This document shows, piece by piece, positions 46,421-56,627 of a stretch of DNA of 64,000 nt. The position numbers and the translations under genes are program-made. The notes under the pieces were generated by a model. It did not search any database. It was not told where the DNA came from and saw only the letters and a list, made by a program, of their open reading frames with translations. Within the stretch, counting starts at the first letter, position 1, and the number at the start of each line of letters is the position of its first letter. This stretch comes from Botryosphaeria dothidea (Eukaryota; Ascomycota; Dothideomycetes; Botryosphaeriales; Botryosphaeriaceae): assembly GCA_011503125.2 (NCBI GenBank), contig WWBZ02000073.1:310001-374000 (forward strand), in the 5' to 3' direction.

Positions 46421-47517
46421 TCAAAACTCCAGCTTCACCAGCCAAGGCGCGTTCGTCGCCTTCCCCTCATCGTCCACGATCGCCGCATTCACCATCGGCG
46501 TCTGCCGCTTCTCCCGCAACGCCTCCTCGCTGCCCGGACAGAGCCGCGCATACCCCCTCTGCCGGGCCTGATTCGCGCCGACAAACTCCCTCGGCAGGCA
46601 CGTCATGCCGTCGTCGCCCTCCTCCTCGTCGTCGTCCTCGCCCGGCCCCCCAACCAGACGCGCTGCGCCCCGTACCCCCTGTGCACGTGCCCGAAGCAGT
46701 GCATCCGCGGCCGCGCCCGGCAGATGGCGCGGCGCAGGTGCTCGCAGCCGCCGCTGCTGCCGCCGTTGCCCGTGTCGTCGAGCACGTACTTGGACGGGCC
46801 GTGCGTCACGACGATGTCGACGCCCTCCGGCACGGTCGAGGCCGGCGTGGCGGTGTTGGTGGCCCAGGCGGGCGTCGTCGTGGCCGGGTTGAAGCGGTCT
46901 TCGGCGGTCGGGTACTGGAAGGCGGAGGCGCCGAACTGCGGCGTGTAGGGGGACGCGTAGACGGTGAATGTGGCGCCGTTGGCGAGGGTGAAGGTGTGGG
47001 TTCCTTCGGCGAGGTGGGTCACGCCTTGTGCGGCTGCGTCTTGCTTGATGGCTTTGGTGGCGGCGGCGTGTGTGGTGGTTGTGCCGCCGAGAGAGAGGTA
47101 GTAGGGCTCGTCGAGCGTGATTTCGTGGTTGCCAGCGATGATGAGCCGGAGTTGTGCGGGGATGGCGGCTAGCTTGCTGATGGCTTCTGAGAGGCTGGCT
47201 GGCGTGCCGTGAGGCGTGAGGTCTCCGCAGTGGACGACGACGTCGACAGGGGAGGAGATGGTGGGCGTTTGGAAGGCCGAGGCTTGGTCCTCTTCGTCAT
47301 CGTCCGTGTCGTGAGTGTCTGAGAGGATGAGAAACCGTACGGGCCGCTTGGGTTCGGTGGATGGTTTTTGTGGTGTGGTTCTCTTGTTTGGTGGCTGTTC
47401 GAGCGTCGTGCTGTCCAGAGACGAGCTTTTGCGGTTCAGTTGGGGTCGTGTTGAAGTGGTGGGAGTAGTTGAAACCTCTTGAACTGTACGGACTGTGCTC
47501 TCCATGTTTGGCATCAT
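46421..47517 (-). CDS. Calcineurin-like metallophosphoesterase (MPPED / UPF0046 type) with an apparent frameshift
   Basis: Start chosen at the ATG-ATG at 47515-47517; an upstream ATG at 47665 would read through a long homopolymer. Metal-binding motifs in order: SDTHD (residues 66-70), GDL (98-100), GNHE (129-132), VTHGP and GHVH. The frame from 47517 stops at 46603, but the expected C-terminus (MTCLPREFVGANQ, then VNAAIVDDEG and NAPWLVKLEF) lies one frame away and ends at 46421. The switch falls in or near a run of six G (minus strand) at 46646-46651; seven would restore a 365-aa protein. A sequencing or assembly error is as likely as a true mutation. Predicted cytosolic phosphodiesterase or phosphatase, substrate unknown. 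Confidence 0.75.
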
Positions 47518-47594
47518 CTTTGTTCGAGCAAGGGAGATTCCTTGGTAGAATTGTGTTTTAGTATGTAGAGGTGTGTCTGGTATGTTTTTTTTTT

Positions 47595-47610
47595 GGGGGG
47601 GGGGGGGGGG
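47595..47610. repeat. Homopolymer: 16 G after 10 T
   Basis: T10G16 lies just upstream of the phosphoesterase start, in its 5' region. Length in the real genome may vary. Confidence 0.8.
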
Positions 47611-47667
47611 TGTGGGTCGGGTGGTTGAAGATCGGGTGATTTCGAAGCAAACAGGATAGAAGAGCAT

Positions 47668-48411
47668 TCTTATGTTATTCGCTTACAGCTTCGCTTCCAT
47701 GTAAAAAAATATCAGTTTTGATCGTCGTGGGGTGGTGCCTGGAGCTAATGGCCTTCGATGGCTAGCCTGTGGGCCAACCAGGGTCCAACTAGTGACTCCG
47801 CCAGCTCTCAAACCACGGTAGCTCGGGAAAAATCATCACTCTGAAGGAGTCATTTTTATGCAACTGTGAATTGAAATTTAAAGACGTTAAGTGACGTAGA
47901 TTGATTAGGTAGTAATCACGAAGGGAACGTATGCTCAAGTACGCAGTGATTACAACTGGAAGCTTACTTTTGGCATACAGCGCTAGATTGCAACAGCGAA
48001 AATTTTACGTTTGAGGAGTTGGAGTTCTGATGTTTGGTCGGGAGGGGAGGTGCATTGGTTGATGACTCGGGATTTCCTGAGTCCCAAAATTTCAATATCG
48101 CGACCCTACCATGCAGTCATCAGGGTAGAGGTGCCATTTTCTTTTGTAGATACTATCTTCCGGAAAAACGGCTGTATTCCCCATCCGCAGGAAAGCTACC
48201 TTGTAGTAGTTTTGATAGACGCTCGAAGTCAAATCAATCATTGTGGTCGGCATTCAACCCGGATTCACAGTTTCTCATGCATTGCAGCGCGCATTGATTT
48301 TTGAATGATTGACTATATGTTATTTACGTTGTATACTATCTACGTGGCCCATTTCCCTTCGTTTGATTTCCCATACTTTCCCACCAATTGCCTACCCAGC
48401 GCCCCAGCCCC
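47668..48411. other. Intergenic
   Basis: Holds the phosphoesterase promoter on one side and the 3' end of the DUF4139 gene on the other. No coding region supported. Confidence 0.5.
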
Positions 48412-50904
48412 TCAAGCAAAAGCAATCCTCTTATCCCCCGGCATCCTGACCTCCCACTCAAGCGGCAGCCTACAACTCTTTCCCTTCTCCAGCTCAACCG
48501 CCCACTCCACCTTGCCTCCATCCTTCATCACGGCCGTCGCCTTCCCCCAATCCTCGTCACCTTTGTCCTCCCCAGGTCTCCCAGCAACAACCGCTTCACC
48601 CCCCTTCACCAAGCCCTTCGGCGCCACCACCTCGACCCGCAGCCTCTCCTGCTCGCTCACCGGCACCTGGTCGAGCACCTTGATCTTCACTGCCGCGGCC
48701 CGCGTATTCGTGATGCCGATGCAGCGCGCATACGCCTCCGCGCTCTCGCGCGTAAGCAGACCTTGCGTGCTGCGATGCAGGGTCGGCGGCGCGTACGTAA
48801 CATGTATCGCAGGGTCAACGCCAAGGTCGAGGTCGAGGTCGCTGCTGGGCGAGGTGCGCGGCAGAGTCGTGTTACCGAGGAAAGACCCGTCGAGGGTGAG
48901 GCCGGCGGCGCCCTTGAGGAGGGTGATGCCGCCGTCGGGAGACGCCAGATTGCGGAGCTTGGCGCGGAGGAAGGCGCCCTTGCGGAGTTTGGGGATGGCG
49001 ATGTAGGAAAGGTCGATGTCGGGGATGGTGATGGCGGTGATTTTGTGGCGGCGCGAGAGCGAGGAGGGTGGGATGGTGCGCGTGCCGGGGAGGTCGTAGG
49101 AGGTTGTCATGCCGGAGTCTTCCCAGGTGGGCTCTTGGTGGATGGTGGGAGCTTGAGGAGCGGGTGGTGGCGGGACGGGTGTCTGGGTTTGAATGTTGTT
49201 GTTGCGGGCGCTGCCGAAAAGGGCGCCTGTTGGAGGTCGAGGTGCGCCGCCGAAAAGGCCTCCGCTTTGAGCTGGTTGCGCGTTGTTTTGGGTGTTGCCG
49301 AAGAGGCTACTGCTCTGCGCTGGTTGAGAATTGGTGTTGGCACTCCCGAAGAGCCCTCCTGCTTGTGCAGGTTGACTGGTGTTGGCATTGCTTCTGCCAA
49401 AGAGTCCTCCAGACTGGACGGGTTGCTCGCTTTCCGAATCGCTCCCATCGATGTCGAGCTGCGAGACGCGACCGAACAAGGGCTGGACCGAGCTATTATT
49501 GGCGCTACCAAAGCCTTGGCTAGTGCTGGTCGCAGCAGCAGAGCCAAAGCCCGAAACATCAAATGCCGGGCCGGTATGGTTCTGGTTTGCAGCTCCAAGT
49601 TGTCCAAACAAGCCACCACCAGCCTGGGTCGGTCCAAATGGATTGCCGGTCGGCTCGGGTCCAAAAAGCGCGAAACGATTAAACATGTCTTGGCCAGGTC
49701 TGAAAGAGTTGAAGTTGGGCCCTGAGTGATTTTCCTGTGGGCTGAGCTTGGTGTTCCAGTGATTGATAACACTATCGTCGTCGGCGTCGTAACTGTTCTT
49801 GTCCCTCAAGAAGATGGGCCAAGGTCGCAGCTCGGGAACGGTATCATCAAGGCCGTAATATGAGGTCTGGGATGTAGACAGCGTAACTTTGGCGTCTTTC
49901 CAGGTTTCGGAAGTCTTGTTGTTGAATTCGGCGCTGTAGGTGATGGTTGCAGCCTTCTTCTGAGACGAAATGCTGACGTTGTACCGCGGAGACCACGAGA
50001 CTTCTCGAACCACGTAGGAGAGCGAAAGGCGTACAGTCTTCTCTTCTTCACTGTTCCAAGCATTCTTCTCACTCTCGCCACCCCAAGCAGCCTTCTCATT
50101 CAGCTGTGGATAGGAAGCGGCTGAAGCTGGCCTCGAAGATGGAGGGGTATCGATGGAGGCCTCCAGTGAGAGCTTGACAGAGTAAACTTTTCTGGGCCAG
50201 AACTTGGCCTTCTCTTCTCTTGCGCGGTGCGCTTGTCGTTGCTGAAGCGCCTTCCTCTTCTCCCTCTCCTCCTTCTGCTTTTTTCTCTGCTTCCGCTCCT
50301 CCTTGCCCTCCTTCTGCAGCTTCGCTTCCTTCTGTTTGATTGTCTTCTTCAGACTCTCAATCTTCTTGGTCGAATCAGCCCATTGCTCATAGATGCGCGC
50401 GCGATCAGCTCCATAAGAAGAGATAGCCTTGGAGGCGCTCTCCGGGTCGTTGTGCTTGGCGTTGATGGTGTCCATGAAGGTGTTGAGAATGCGCAGTTGG
50501 TCGTTGGCCGACTTTTGTTTTTCCGCGGCCGCCTCAATTGATTTCCGTAGTGCCTTCAGCTCGTCAGACAGGATCATGAGGGAACCTTTCTTGTACGCGT
50601 TCTCGTCTGCATCCTCGGAGTCGGAGTCGGAGTCCTGGTCGGAAAGCTGGTCTGCGAACCTCTCGCGGTTGGGGACGAGCTCGACGCTCATGTCGGTGAT
50701 TGTGGCGGCTCCATGGCTGTCGACCTGAACGGAATGCTCATCGGCAGCGGGAGTGATTCCGTAGATAGTGATTTCGTTGAGGCCGGGTTGGATCTTGATG
50801 TCCTTGATATCGCGAACGACGTGTGCGCGGTAGGGGTAGATTGTGACGGAGGTGGTCAGGAGCTCCTCGATGAGAACTTCCTGTTTATGGATATCGGCGG
50901 TCAT
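48412..50904 (-). CDS. DUF4140/DUF4139 protein with GLFG-type repeats (mucoidy-inhibitor-A-like)
   Basis: Start set at MTADIHKQEV (50904), where homology begins; 830 aa. The N-terminal DUF4140 region (TTSVTIYPYRAHVVRDI) is followed by an acidic patch, a Lys/Glu-rich coiled coil (about residues 140-245), and the first part of DUF4139 (VREVSWSPRYNVSIS; DAKVTLSTSQTSYYG). The second part is at the C-terminus (IPKLRKGAFLRAKLRN; WEVRMPGDKRI). Between them a ~200-residue Gly/Asn/Gln-rich insert carries about seven LFG motifs, including GGGLFGQ, GGLFGRS, GGLFGSA, SSLFGNT, GGLFGGA and GALFGSA, with repeated QPAQ spacers. Such repeats are characteristic of nuclear-pore FG nucleoporins. The family's biochemical role is unknown. 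Intact. Confidence 0.85.
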   Translation of the reverse strand: MTADIHKQEVLIEELLTTSVTIYPYRAHVVRDIKDIKIQPGLNEITIYGITPAADEHSVQVDSHGAATITDMSVELVPNRERFADQLSDQDSDSDSEDADENAYKKGSLMILSDELKALRKSIEAAAEKQKSANDQLRILNTFMDTINAKHNDPESASKAISSYGADRARIYEQWADSTKKIESLKKTIKQKEAKLQKEGKEERKQRKKQKEEREKRKALQQRQAHRAREEKAKFWPRKVYSVKLSLEASIDTPPSSRPASAASYPQLNEKAAWGGESEKNAWNSEEEKTVRLSLSYVVREVSWSPRYNVSISSQKKAATITYSAEFNNKTSETWKDAKVTLSTSQTSYYGLDDTVPELRPWPIFLRDKNSYDADDDSVINHWNTKLSPQENHSGPNFNSFRPGQDMFNRFALFGPEPTGNPFGPTQAGGGLFGQLGAANQNHTGPAFDVSGFGSAAATSTSQGFGSANNSSVQPLFGRVSQLDIDGSDSESEQPVQSGGLFGRSNANTSQPAQAGGLFGSANTNSQPAQSSSLFGNTQNNAQPAQSGGLFGGAPRPPTGALFGSARNNNIQTQTPVPPPPAPQAPTIHQEPTWEDSGMTTSYDLPGTRTIPPSSLSRRHKITAITIPDIDLSYIAIPKLRKGAFLRAKLRNLASPDGGITLLKGAAGLTLDGSFLGNTTLPRTSPSSDLDLDLGVDPAIHVTYAPPTLHRSTQGLLTRESAEAYARCIGITNTRAAAVKIKVLDQVPVSEQERLRVEVVAPKGLVKGGEAVVAGRPGEDKGDEDWGKATAVMKDGGKVEWAVELEKGKSCRLPLEWEVRMPGDKRIAFA
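49200..49650 (-). repeat. Coding repeat region: GLFG-like motifs with QPAQ spacers
   Basis: At the DNA level, units containing CTCTTCGG or close variants recur roughly every 50-60 bases on the minus strand between 49210 and 49430, with more diverged copies to 49650. Confidence 0.75.
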
Positions 50905-51342
50905 GGTGGATGAAACTGCTGGGTTGGAAGATGAAAAAGGAAGGTGAGGGCTGATGGAGAGTTGGCTTATGAAGGATGCAGCCAGGCAGCAACTAGGCCA
51001 GGCTGCGCCACAGGCAGCACGGGCACAGACCAAATCCTGCCCTTTTGGGTGCTGCCTACACTTCAACACCTCTATCGTTTGTCAGCATTTCCTTGCTGAC
51101 GATTCAAAGCTCGAGATTCTAACTTGCATGTTGGATTTCGCACTGCCAAAAGCCCAATCGCATCTTTTGCACTTCGTCATTGGGTGAAGCGTCGATGTGG
51201 CAAACGGGAATAAGCGACATGCGCAACGGCAACCACTTTCGCCACGCTTGCCCAACTCCTTCCTCTCTCAAAACAATTACAAACGCTCATCCTGACACGC
51301 ACCAGCCATCCAACACCAAAGTCCCATTAGGATACTGACACC
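50905..51342. other. Intergenic: DUF4139 gene promoter and 3' end of the homeodomain gene
   Basis: No coding region supported. Open frame extends upstream of the chosen DUF4139 start but without homology-like sequence. Confidence 0.5.
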
Positions 51343-53406
51343 CTACAACTGAGCTTGATCAGACTGGATGGGACCAGTATTGGCCATACTTGCTTTCATC
51401 CGCAGAGCTCTGCAACGTCCCATGTATTCTGCAAGGCATTCCGGGTTCTGGAGTGCCCACTGGATCCTGTTCTGTGATCCTGTCCACATCCCAGGGCCAG
51501 GATCTGTTCCATCGAGGGGCGACATCGAAATCGGTCCCAGGATGGCTAAGGGGTCCAGATCTATTGACAGGAAGGGAATCAAATCTCCCTCTGGCCACGT
51601 CATGTCGCAACACTCTTCTATGTGCATGAGCTGATCCGAGCAGATTCCGTTGACAACCTCAGACTCGTCGAGCAGTCCGTGGCCCATCTTGAACATACTG
51701 AGCCAGTCTACGTTGTCAGCCGCCGTTTGGTTCCACGGGTCGTCGTCGTCGTAAACGATGCGACGGGCCTCTCTTTGCAGCATCTCATCGGTCAGTATGA
51801 TTCCTTCCTGCTGCGCGCGCTTCACGTAGCCCCCAAGCCGCGCGGTCAAAATCGCGAAAGGCGTTGGCCGCACGTCATCCGCACTGGGCTGCTCCGAGCT
51901 TGCCTGGTAGGGGTACTTGGCGGAGCAAGCTGCCGCTCCATAAGCTGCAATGCGCTCGGCGCCGAAGGGATGCACTGCCGCTGCCTCCTCTGCAATGATA
52001 TATGGCGGCATCGCGTTTTCCACCATGGCGGCGAACGCTGGGTCGAGGCCGCGACACCCTTTCCAGTCCTTCATCTCGGCTCCCTTCTTGAAATGCTCGG
52101 CCAGGTGCTGGTTCCGATCGGACCACGCCGTGAAGCGCTCGTTGCAGAAACCGCAGCGCGCTTTCACCCGGTTGATGTCGGACCTCCAATGTTGCATCGA
52201 CGGGATCATGTTGTTCACGTCGTGCACCAGCCGAAGATGCTGCACCAGGTGGTCTTTCCGGTAGAACGTCCGCGCCACCGAGAAACCCTCGGTGCACTCC
52301 CGAATCCGGTGCGTGTCAGCATGTCCTTCGGGCGGGTCGTCCAGGCCACAGAGGGCGCATTGCGTCTTTTGCCTTTGGTCGTCGTAGAAGATGGGCCCAG
52401 AGGGCATGCAAGTCCACTTCTCAAGGGACAGGTGCAGCGTCTTCTCGTGTCGCACCCAGTCGTACCTCGTTTTGAATCTGTCTGTGCAGAATGTACACTG
52501 GTACGGCCGCTCTCCAGTGTCCATTGCTCGTTTTGAAGCTGGTGTGACCCCCAGTAGTCGAGTGCGCCGTCGTCTATGGCGAAGGCCAGAATGGAAACGG
52601 TTGAACGACCCAGTGCTATGCATTGATGCCGCCGAGCTACTCGAGCCATCCGACGAAGGAGCGCTAGAAGAGCTTACCGACGAAGCAATTGCAGAACGTG
52701 CGAAACATATTTCTGAGACCTGGTTGCCAGCATATCTGGGAAATTGATCGAACCGGGGATGCGATAGGTGGGGTGCACTAGAAGCAACGGCCTTTGCTAT
52801 GGCTGCCACTGGCACGGCCTCTGCCTCTGGCGGAGAATGCTTCCAGCGATCGAACGGCGTCATGGCGCTCCACCCGGGCATCTCAGACTCAAATTTCCGA
52901 CGCCTTGGCCTGTTCTTCCGCCGACGGGCGTTGGCCATCCAGTTGGATATTTGCGCGGCACTGAGGTCAGCCTGGGTTCTGAGCCGGTCCTTCTCCTCCG
53001 TGGGATATGGGTTGTCGGTGTGTGCGTGATACCAGGCATTCAGGACTTCCACCGCACTCTTTGGGAGACGTTTTCCTCTTTTACTCTTGGGAGGACTTGT
53101 TTCTTCAGGCGTTGAAGAGGCCACTTGTTCCGGAGCCTCCGACTCCTCCGTGCTGCAATCTCGCAGGGTAGGCTCAGGGCGTCGAATAGAGGGGGTTCCA
53201 GGGTCCGAGGCTTCTCCCCGGAATGCAGCAGTATCAATTCTTTGCTCTTTTTCTTGCATATCAAGCGCAGCAATGGCAGGTACTGCAATGAGGTCTTCCG
53301 GCCCAAGAAGCAGCGGTGAGTCGGGCGGAAATGTAACCATGTCAGTCATCCAGTCACATGGCGAAAGGAGCTCTGGCACGCCGTCCTGTGACTGAAATTG
53401 TTCCAT
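51343..53406 (-). CDS. Homeodomain (TALE/KN type) and C2H2 zinc-finger transcription factor
   Basis: Single open frame, 687 aa. A TALE-class homeodomain lies at about residues 110-170: the three-residue loop extension is visible at NPYPTEEKDRL, and helix 3 is ISNWMANARRRKNR. A Ser-rich linker follows, then C2H2 fingers: YQCTFCTDRFKTRYDWVRHEKTLH (302-325) and later weaker ones (CALCGLDDPPEGHADTH; CGFCNERFTAWSDRNQHLAEH). The homeodomain-plus-C2H2 arrangement is a known Pezizomycotina regulator class, some members of which act in development. Two serine-rich stretches could hide short in-frame introns. No cluster context. Confidence 0.88.
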   Translation of the reverse strand: MEQFQSQDGVPELLSPCDWMTDMVTFPPDSPLLLGPEDLIAVPAIAALDMQEKEQRIDTAAFRGEASDPGTPSIRRPEPTLRDCSTEESEAPEQVASSTPEETSPPKSKRGKRLPKSAVEVLNAWYHAHTDNPYPTEEKDRLRTQADLSAAQISNWMANARRRKNRPRRRKFESEMPGWSAMTPFDRWKHSPPEAEAVPVAAIAKAVASSAPHLSHPRFDQFPRYAGNQVSEICFARSAIASSVSSSSAPSSDGSSSSAASMHSTGSFNRFHSGLRHRRRRTRLLGVTPASKRAMDTGERPYQCTFCTDRFKTRYDWVRHEKTLHLSLEKWTCMPSGPIFYDDQRQKTQCALCGLDDPPEGHADTHRIRECTEGFSVARTFYRKDHLVQHLRLVHDVNNMIPSMQHWRSDINRVKARCGFCNERFTAWSDRNQHLAEHFKKGAEMKDWKGCRGLDPAFAAMVENAMPPYIIAEEAAAVHPFGAERIAAYGAAACSAKYPYQASSEQPSADDVRPTPFAILTARLGGYVKRAQQEGIILTDEMLQREARRIVYDDDDPWNQTAADNVDWLSMFKMGHGLLDESEVVNGICSDQLMHIEECCDMTWPEGDLIPFLSIDLDPLAILGPISMSPLDGTDPGPGMWTGSQNRIQWALQNPECLAEYMGRCRALRMKASMANTGPIQSDQAQL

Positions 53407-55373
53407 TCTTGATGAGATTCTCCTTGTTTGCGGGAGTGTTGGGAGAAATGTTTGTGGATGAAGGGTGAAGGGCCGCGATGGAAGGTTTTAAAGCATGGTC
53501 CACGGAACACTGGCCAATGAGAGCGCCCGGCGCTTTGGCAAGCACTTCCAAAAGCGGATAACACAAGGGCGTCGGTAGTCTATATTAGTAAGCTGATGCG
53601 ATGCTGGGATTCGCTGTTTGGATTCGTTGAGTCTGAACCATCATTGAGAATCATTGACTTACTGGCTTTCTTTAACCAAATAACGCATATAAATTCAGTT
53701 CCATTCAAATCAATCCAACCCTTCGAGAATGTCCTTGTTCCTCGCTCATTAACGCCAAGACTTTAGGCAAGAGAAGATCACCCTCCCATATGAATTTAGA
53801 TAGAGGAATAAATCATCGTCGAGGTCGACTTCTTCATTATGGCTAACCACGGCGCCCTTGTTCGACACAATCATAGCTCTGCAACTCTCCTTTCCCTGCT
53901 GTCTCGTCTCAAATGGAACATCCCATTCAACTGGTCATATGCCTGGATTCAGGTTGACTGGGGCAGGTAATCACATTTCCATCCAGATCGGTCGGATCCA
54001 CGCGACAGAACCCCCGATTATGCGCGTTTCTTCTCGGCATGTTGGGTGCGTTCGTGGTGTTATGTGCCCGTTGGGCTGCATTTCAGCGAAACATTGCTCC
54101 GTCGGCCTGATCGTGCTGCGCTGGACAGGCCTACAATAAACCAGCTGCGATGATTGTCTTCTTCCGGACCAGTCTGTGCCCTAAAATCGCCCCATCTGAC
54201 GCGAAGGCCTTGGACTCGGGAATCCCGACCCTGCATGTATCTAACGGCTGTGAGTGGACCTAGGGGGACCTTTATAATTAACACCTCTATACTGTTCCGT
54301 CTGGGCGCGCCGTTGTTACTTTTTCCAGTCAAGACTTACCACTAACATCTGGATCGAAAGGGTTTCTGAACTGTTTAGTATCTGAATATAACGTGAAGAC
54401 AAACATTTCGAGCGATATAGGTTCGGGTTTTCTGTTGAGGACAGTGGAAAAATCTATATTCTGGATAATCACACCATGTAGACATCGTAGGGGTCAACTT
54501 TGCGAGTGTGAGACGTACAGTCATGCACGCTTTGGCACTCGCAGCGGAGATTTGGAGCACCTCGACGAAGGCAACAGAAGCCTGGCCCGCAACCTTGGGG
54601 GGTCGGTCTGGTACTGCCATACCTGATGATAAAAAGAATAGCTGAGAGGATCTGAGGAAGAGTCATAGCTGGTATGAAGCGGTGGTGGTTTACGATACAA
54701 CTACCTCATTGGCACTGTATTTACATTTTATCCCGCTCGACGCTTACATTTCTACAGAGAGGAGTTCCATTTTTGATTCTATACTAGCTAAAAGCAAAGC
54801 TACTACTATTATTCTTAATTTCCAAACTTAGAAATTATCTATTTTTGGTTAAAAAAAAAGTTTCGTGTAGAGGCAGTATTTTAATTTTGGTCGCCGAGGA
54901 TGCGGGAGTGATCGCCGGCTCGATTAAAGTGGTTAGTGGCTGATAAGAGTATAACTTGCGGTATAGTAGAGTCACTGACTGATTTCAGGGTTTGGCGCTG
55001 CGCTTCTTTGAACTATGACGGTCGAGGCATAATACCAGTGTAACAAAAACTTGGGATGGATGTATTCGTGGGATATTAGCAGTTTCTTGTCAAGTCAACC
55101 GAGAAGACCGAACGCCCGAATACTATGATCGCGAAGATCCAGCTACCTTTAACTTCAATTCAAGAGGTAGTAATGCTTTGCGAAGATGTAGCTGACCTAT
55201 GAAGTAAATTTGTTAACTTAAACTTAGGCATCTCTTTCTCTGGATCTTTATGGCCGCTATTCCGGACTTTCAAGATCCCTATCTTACTCTGTCTTACCGG
55301 GATTTTGGTGATAAGCTTCTTGCACCTTAGCAGAATGCTCGATTTCGTTGAATCTCGTCGAACCCACAGAGTT
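53407..55373. other. Gene-poor interval
   Basis: 2 kb without a confident gene. A minus-strand frame at 54469-54666 (65 aa) has a hydrophobic start and six cysteines (CGPGFCC, RCEC, DC) and might be a tiny secreted peptide, but there is no independent support. The part from 54,720 to 54,900 is very AT-rich. Confidence 0.35.
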
Positions 55374-56627
55374 TCATTGGCCAAATGACGGATACGAGGC
55401 CTGAAAGGCTCGTAAAACTGCCAGTGATGTCACCGGATATGCCATGAGCTTACCATGTACTCCATGCTTCAGCATCTCAAGCCTGATGGTTCCTTTGGGT
55501 GCCTTCCACTCGACGACCCACCCGCCAGATCCCAATTCCCGTTTCTGAAGACTCTTTTCGCGTTCAAGGTCTTCGAAGCTGCTATCCATGGGTGTTGTGG
55601 CGTTGACAGCATGCCAGAACATGACTTCGCTGTGTAGGCATCCGATATCCGTGTCGGCTTCGGCGTGGATGAATGTAACGTGGTACTTTCCGGTGCTGGT
55701 CTCGCCCTCGCTACGGCGGATGAATTCGGCAATGCGATGTTTGCTCATCCACGTGCTGCGGAGGAAGGAATTGAAGAATGCCAGGAGGGGTGGTATCTTT
55801 GACAGAGGTGATAGAACGGGAATGACGCCCCCGATGCGGTACGTGACTGTCAGGGTGGCGACGTCAGAGAAAGACGCAACGAGAACGCTGCCAGAAAAGC
55901 TGATGGGTGGTGATTGCAAGGCGTAATGCCGCAAGAGGGAAGTGGCGACGGCGGTCCCCAGAGACTGTCCTAATATCACGATGCGCGATGGAGGGACTCC
56001 AGCAACATTCATTGACCAGTCGACTATTGCTATAGCGTCCAGCAACAGGCCTTCTTCCGATGGAGTACTGGTGCTAAATCCGTAGCCACGGTAACCCGCA
56101 GTAACAACGTGGATCTTGTCGGGAGCCGTGGTAGACAAAGCGCGGTAGCTATCCGCACGCCAGCCGGAGGCCAGACACCCAGCAGTGCCATGAAGATAAA
56201 CCACCAGGCGAGCTTCTGGATCGTCTCGAAGAAGCTGGAAGGCCAGTTTTGAAGTGACATCGGGAGACAGCCCAGTGGAATCGGTCAATAGCTCTTGCTG
56301 ATGACGCCGATAAAGTCGCAGAGGCAAGATGTGCCAGGCGTGCAATGTCTCTCCATCCGTCGTCCCGATGGAGAAGGGCGTGACTTGTCCTCGTAAGAAA
56401 CCAAATGCTTCAGGGACGTTGAGGTCCTTGAACCACGTCAAAGAAAGTCGGTGCAAATAGAAGTCATGGGTTTGGACGGTTGGAAAGGCAACAAGTATGC
56501 TCAAAATGCCGAGGTAGATGACAGAAGGAGCTGCGGTAGAGAAGGCGGCAAGTTTGAGCAGCGCCATGTCGTTGGAGGGCGGGAAGATTTGAGCGGTGCT
56601 GCAACGGAAGAAGAGGTCAATTTTCAC
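55374..56627 (-). CDS. ABHD12-like alpha/beta hydrolase
   Basis: 417 aa from ATG 56627; an internal Met at 56567 (MALLKLAAFS) is an alternative start directly before the membrane segment (residues ~32-50). Oxyanion HGTAG (146-150), nucleophile elbow GQSLG with Ser222, candidate Asp325 in HAEADTD, and His at 388-391 (HGVHG) make a full triad. Resembles fungal ABHD12/monoacylglycerol-lipase-like serine hydrolases, probably membrane-anchored and lipid-directed. Intact, single exon. Confidence 0.85.
   Translation of the reverse strand: MKIDLFFRCSTAQIFPPSNDMALLKLAAFSTAAPSVIYLGILSILVAFPTVQTHDFYLHRLSLTWFKDLNVPEAFGFLRGQVTPFSIGTTDGETLHAWHILPLRLYRRHQQELLTDSTGLSPDVTSKLAFQLLRDDPEARLVVYLHGTAGCLASGWRADSYRALSTTAPDKIHVVTAGYRGYGFSTSTPSEEGLLLDAIAIVDWSMNVAGVPPSRIVILGQSLGTAVATSLLRHYALQSPPISFSGSVLVASFSDVATLTVTYRIGGVIPVLSPLSKIPPLLAFFNSFLRSTWMSKHRIAEFIRRSEGETSTGKYHVTFIHAEADTDIGCLHSEVMFWHAVNATTPMDSSFEDLEREKSLQKRELGSGGWVVEWKAPKGTIRLEMLKHGVHGKLMAYPVTSLAVLRAFQASYPSFGQ

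Noticed and set aside
46036..47172. 378-aa open frame antisense to the phosphoesterase
   Set aside because: Pro/Arg then Gly/Val-rich low-complexity translation, the usual mirror of a GC-rich gene.
49210..49650. Tandem DNA repeats resembling a CRISPR or satellite array
   Set aside because: They are in-frame GLFG/QPAQ codons with uneven spacing inside an intact gene.
48388..49725. 445-aa open frame antisense to the DUF4139 gene
   Set aside because: Produced by the repetitive, GC-rich coding strand; the Arg/Gly-rich translation has no recognisable feature.
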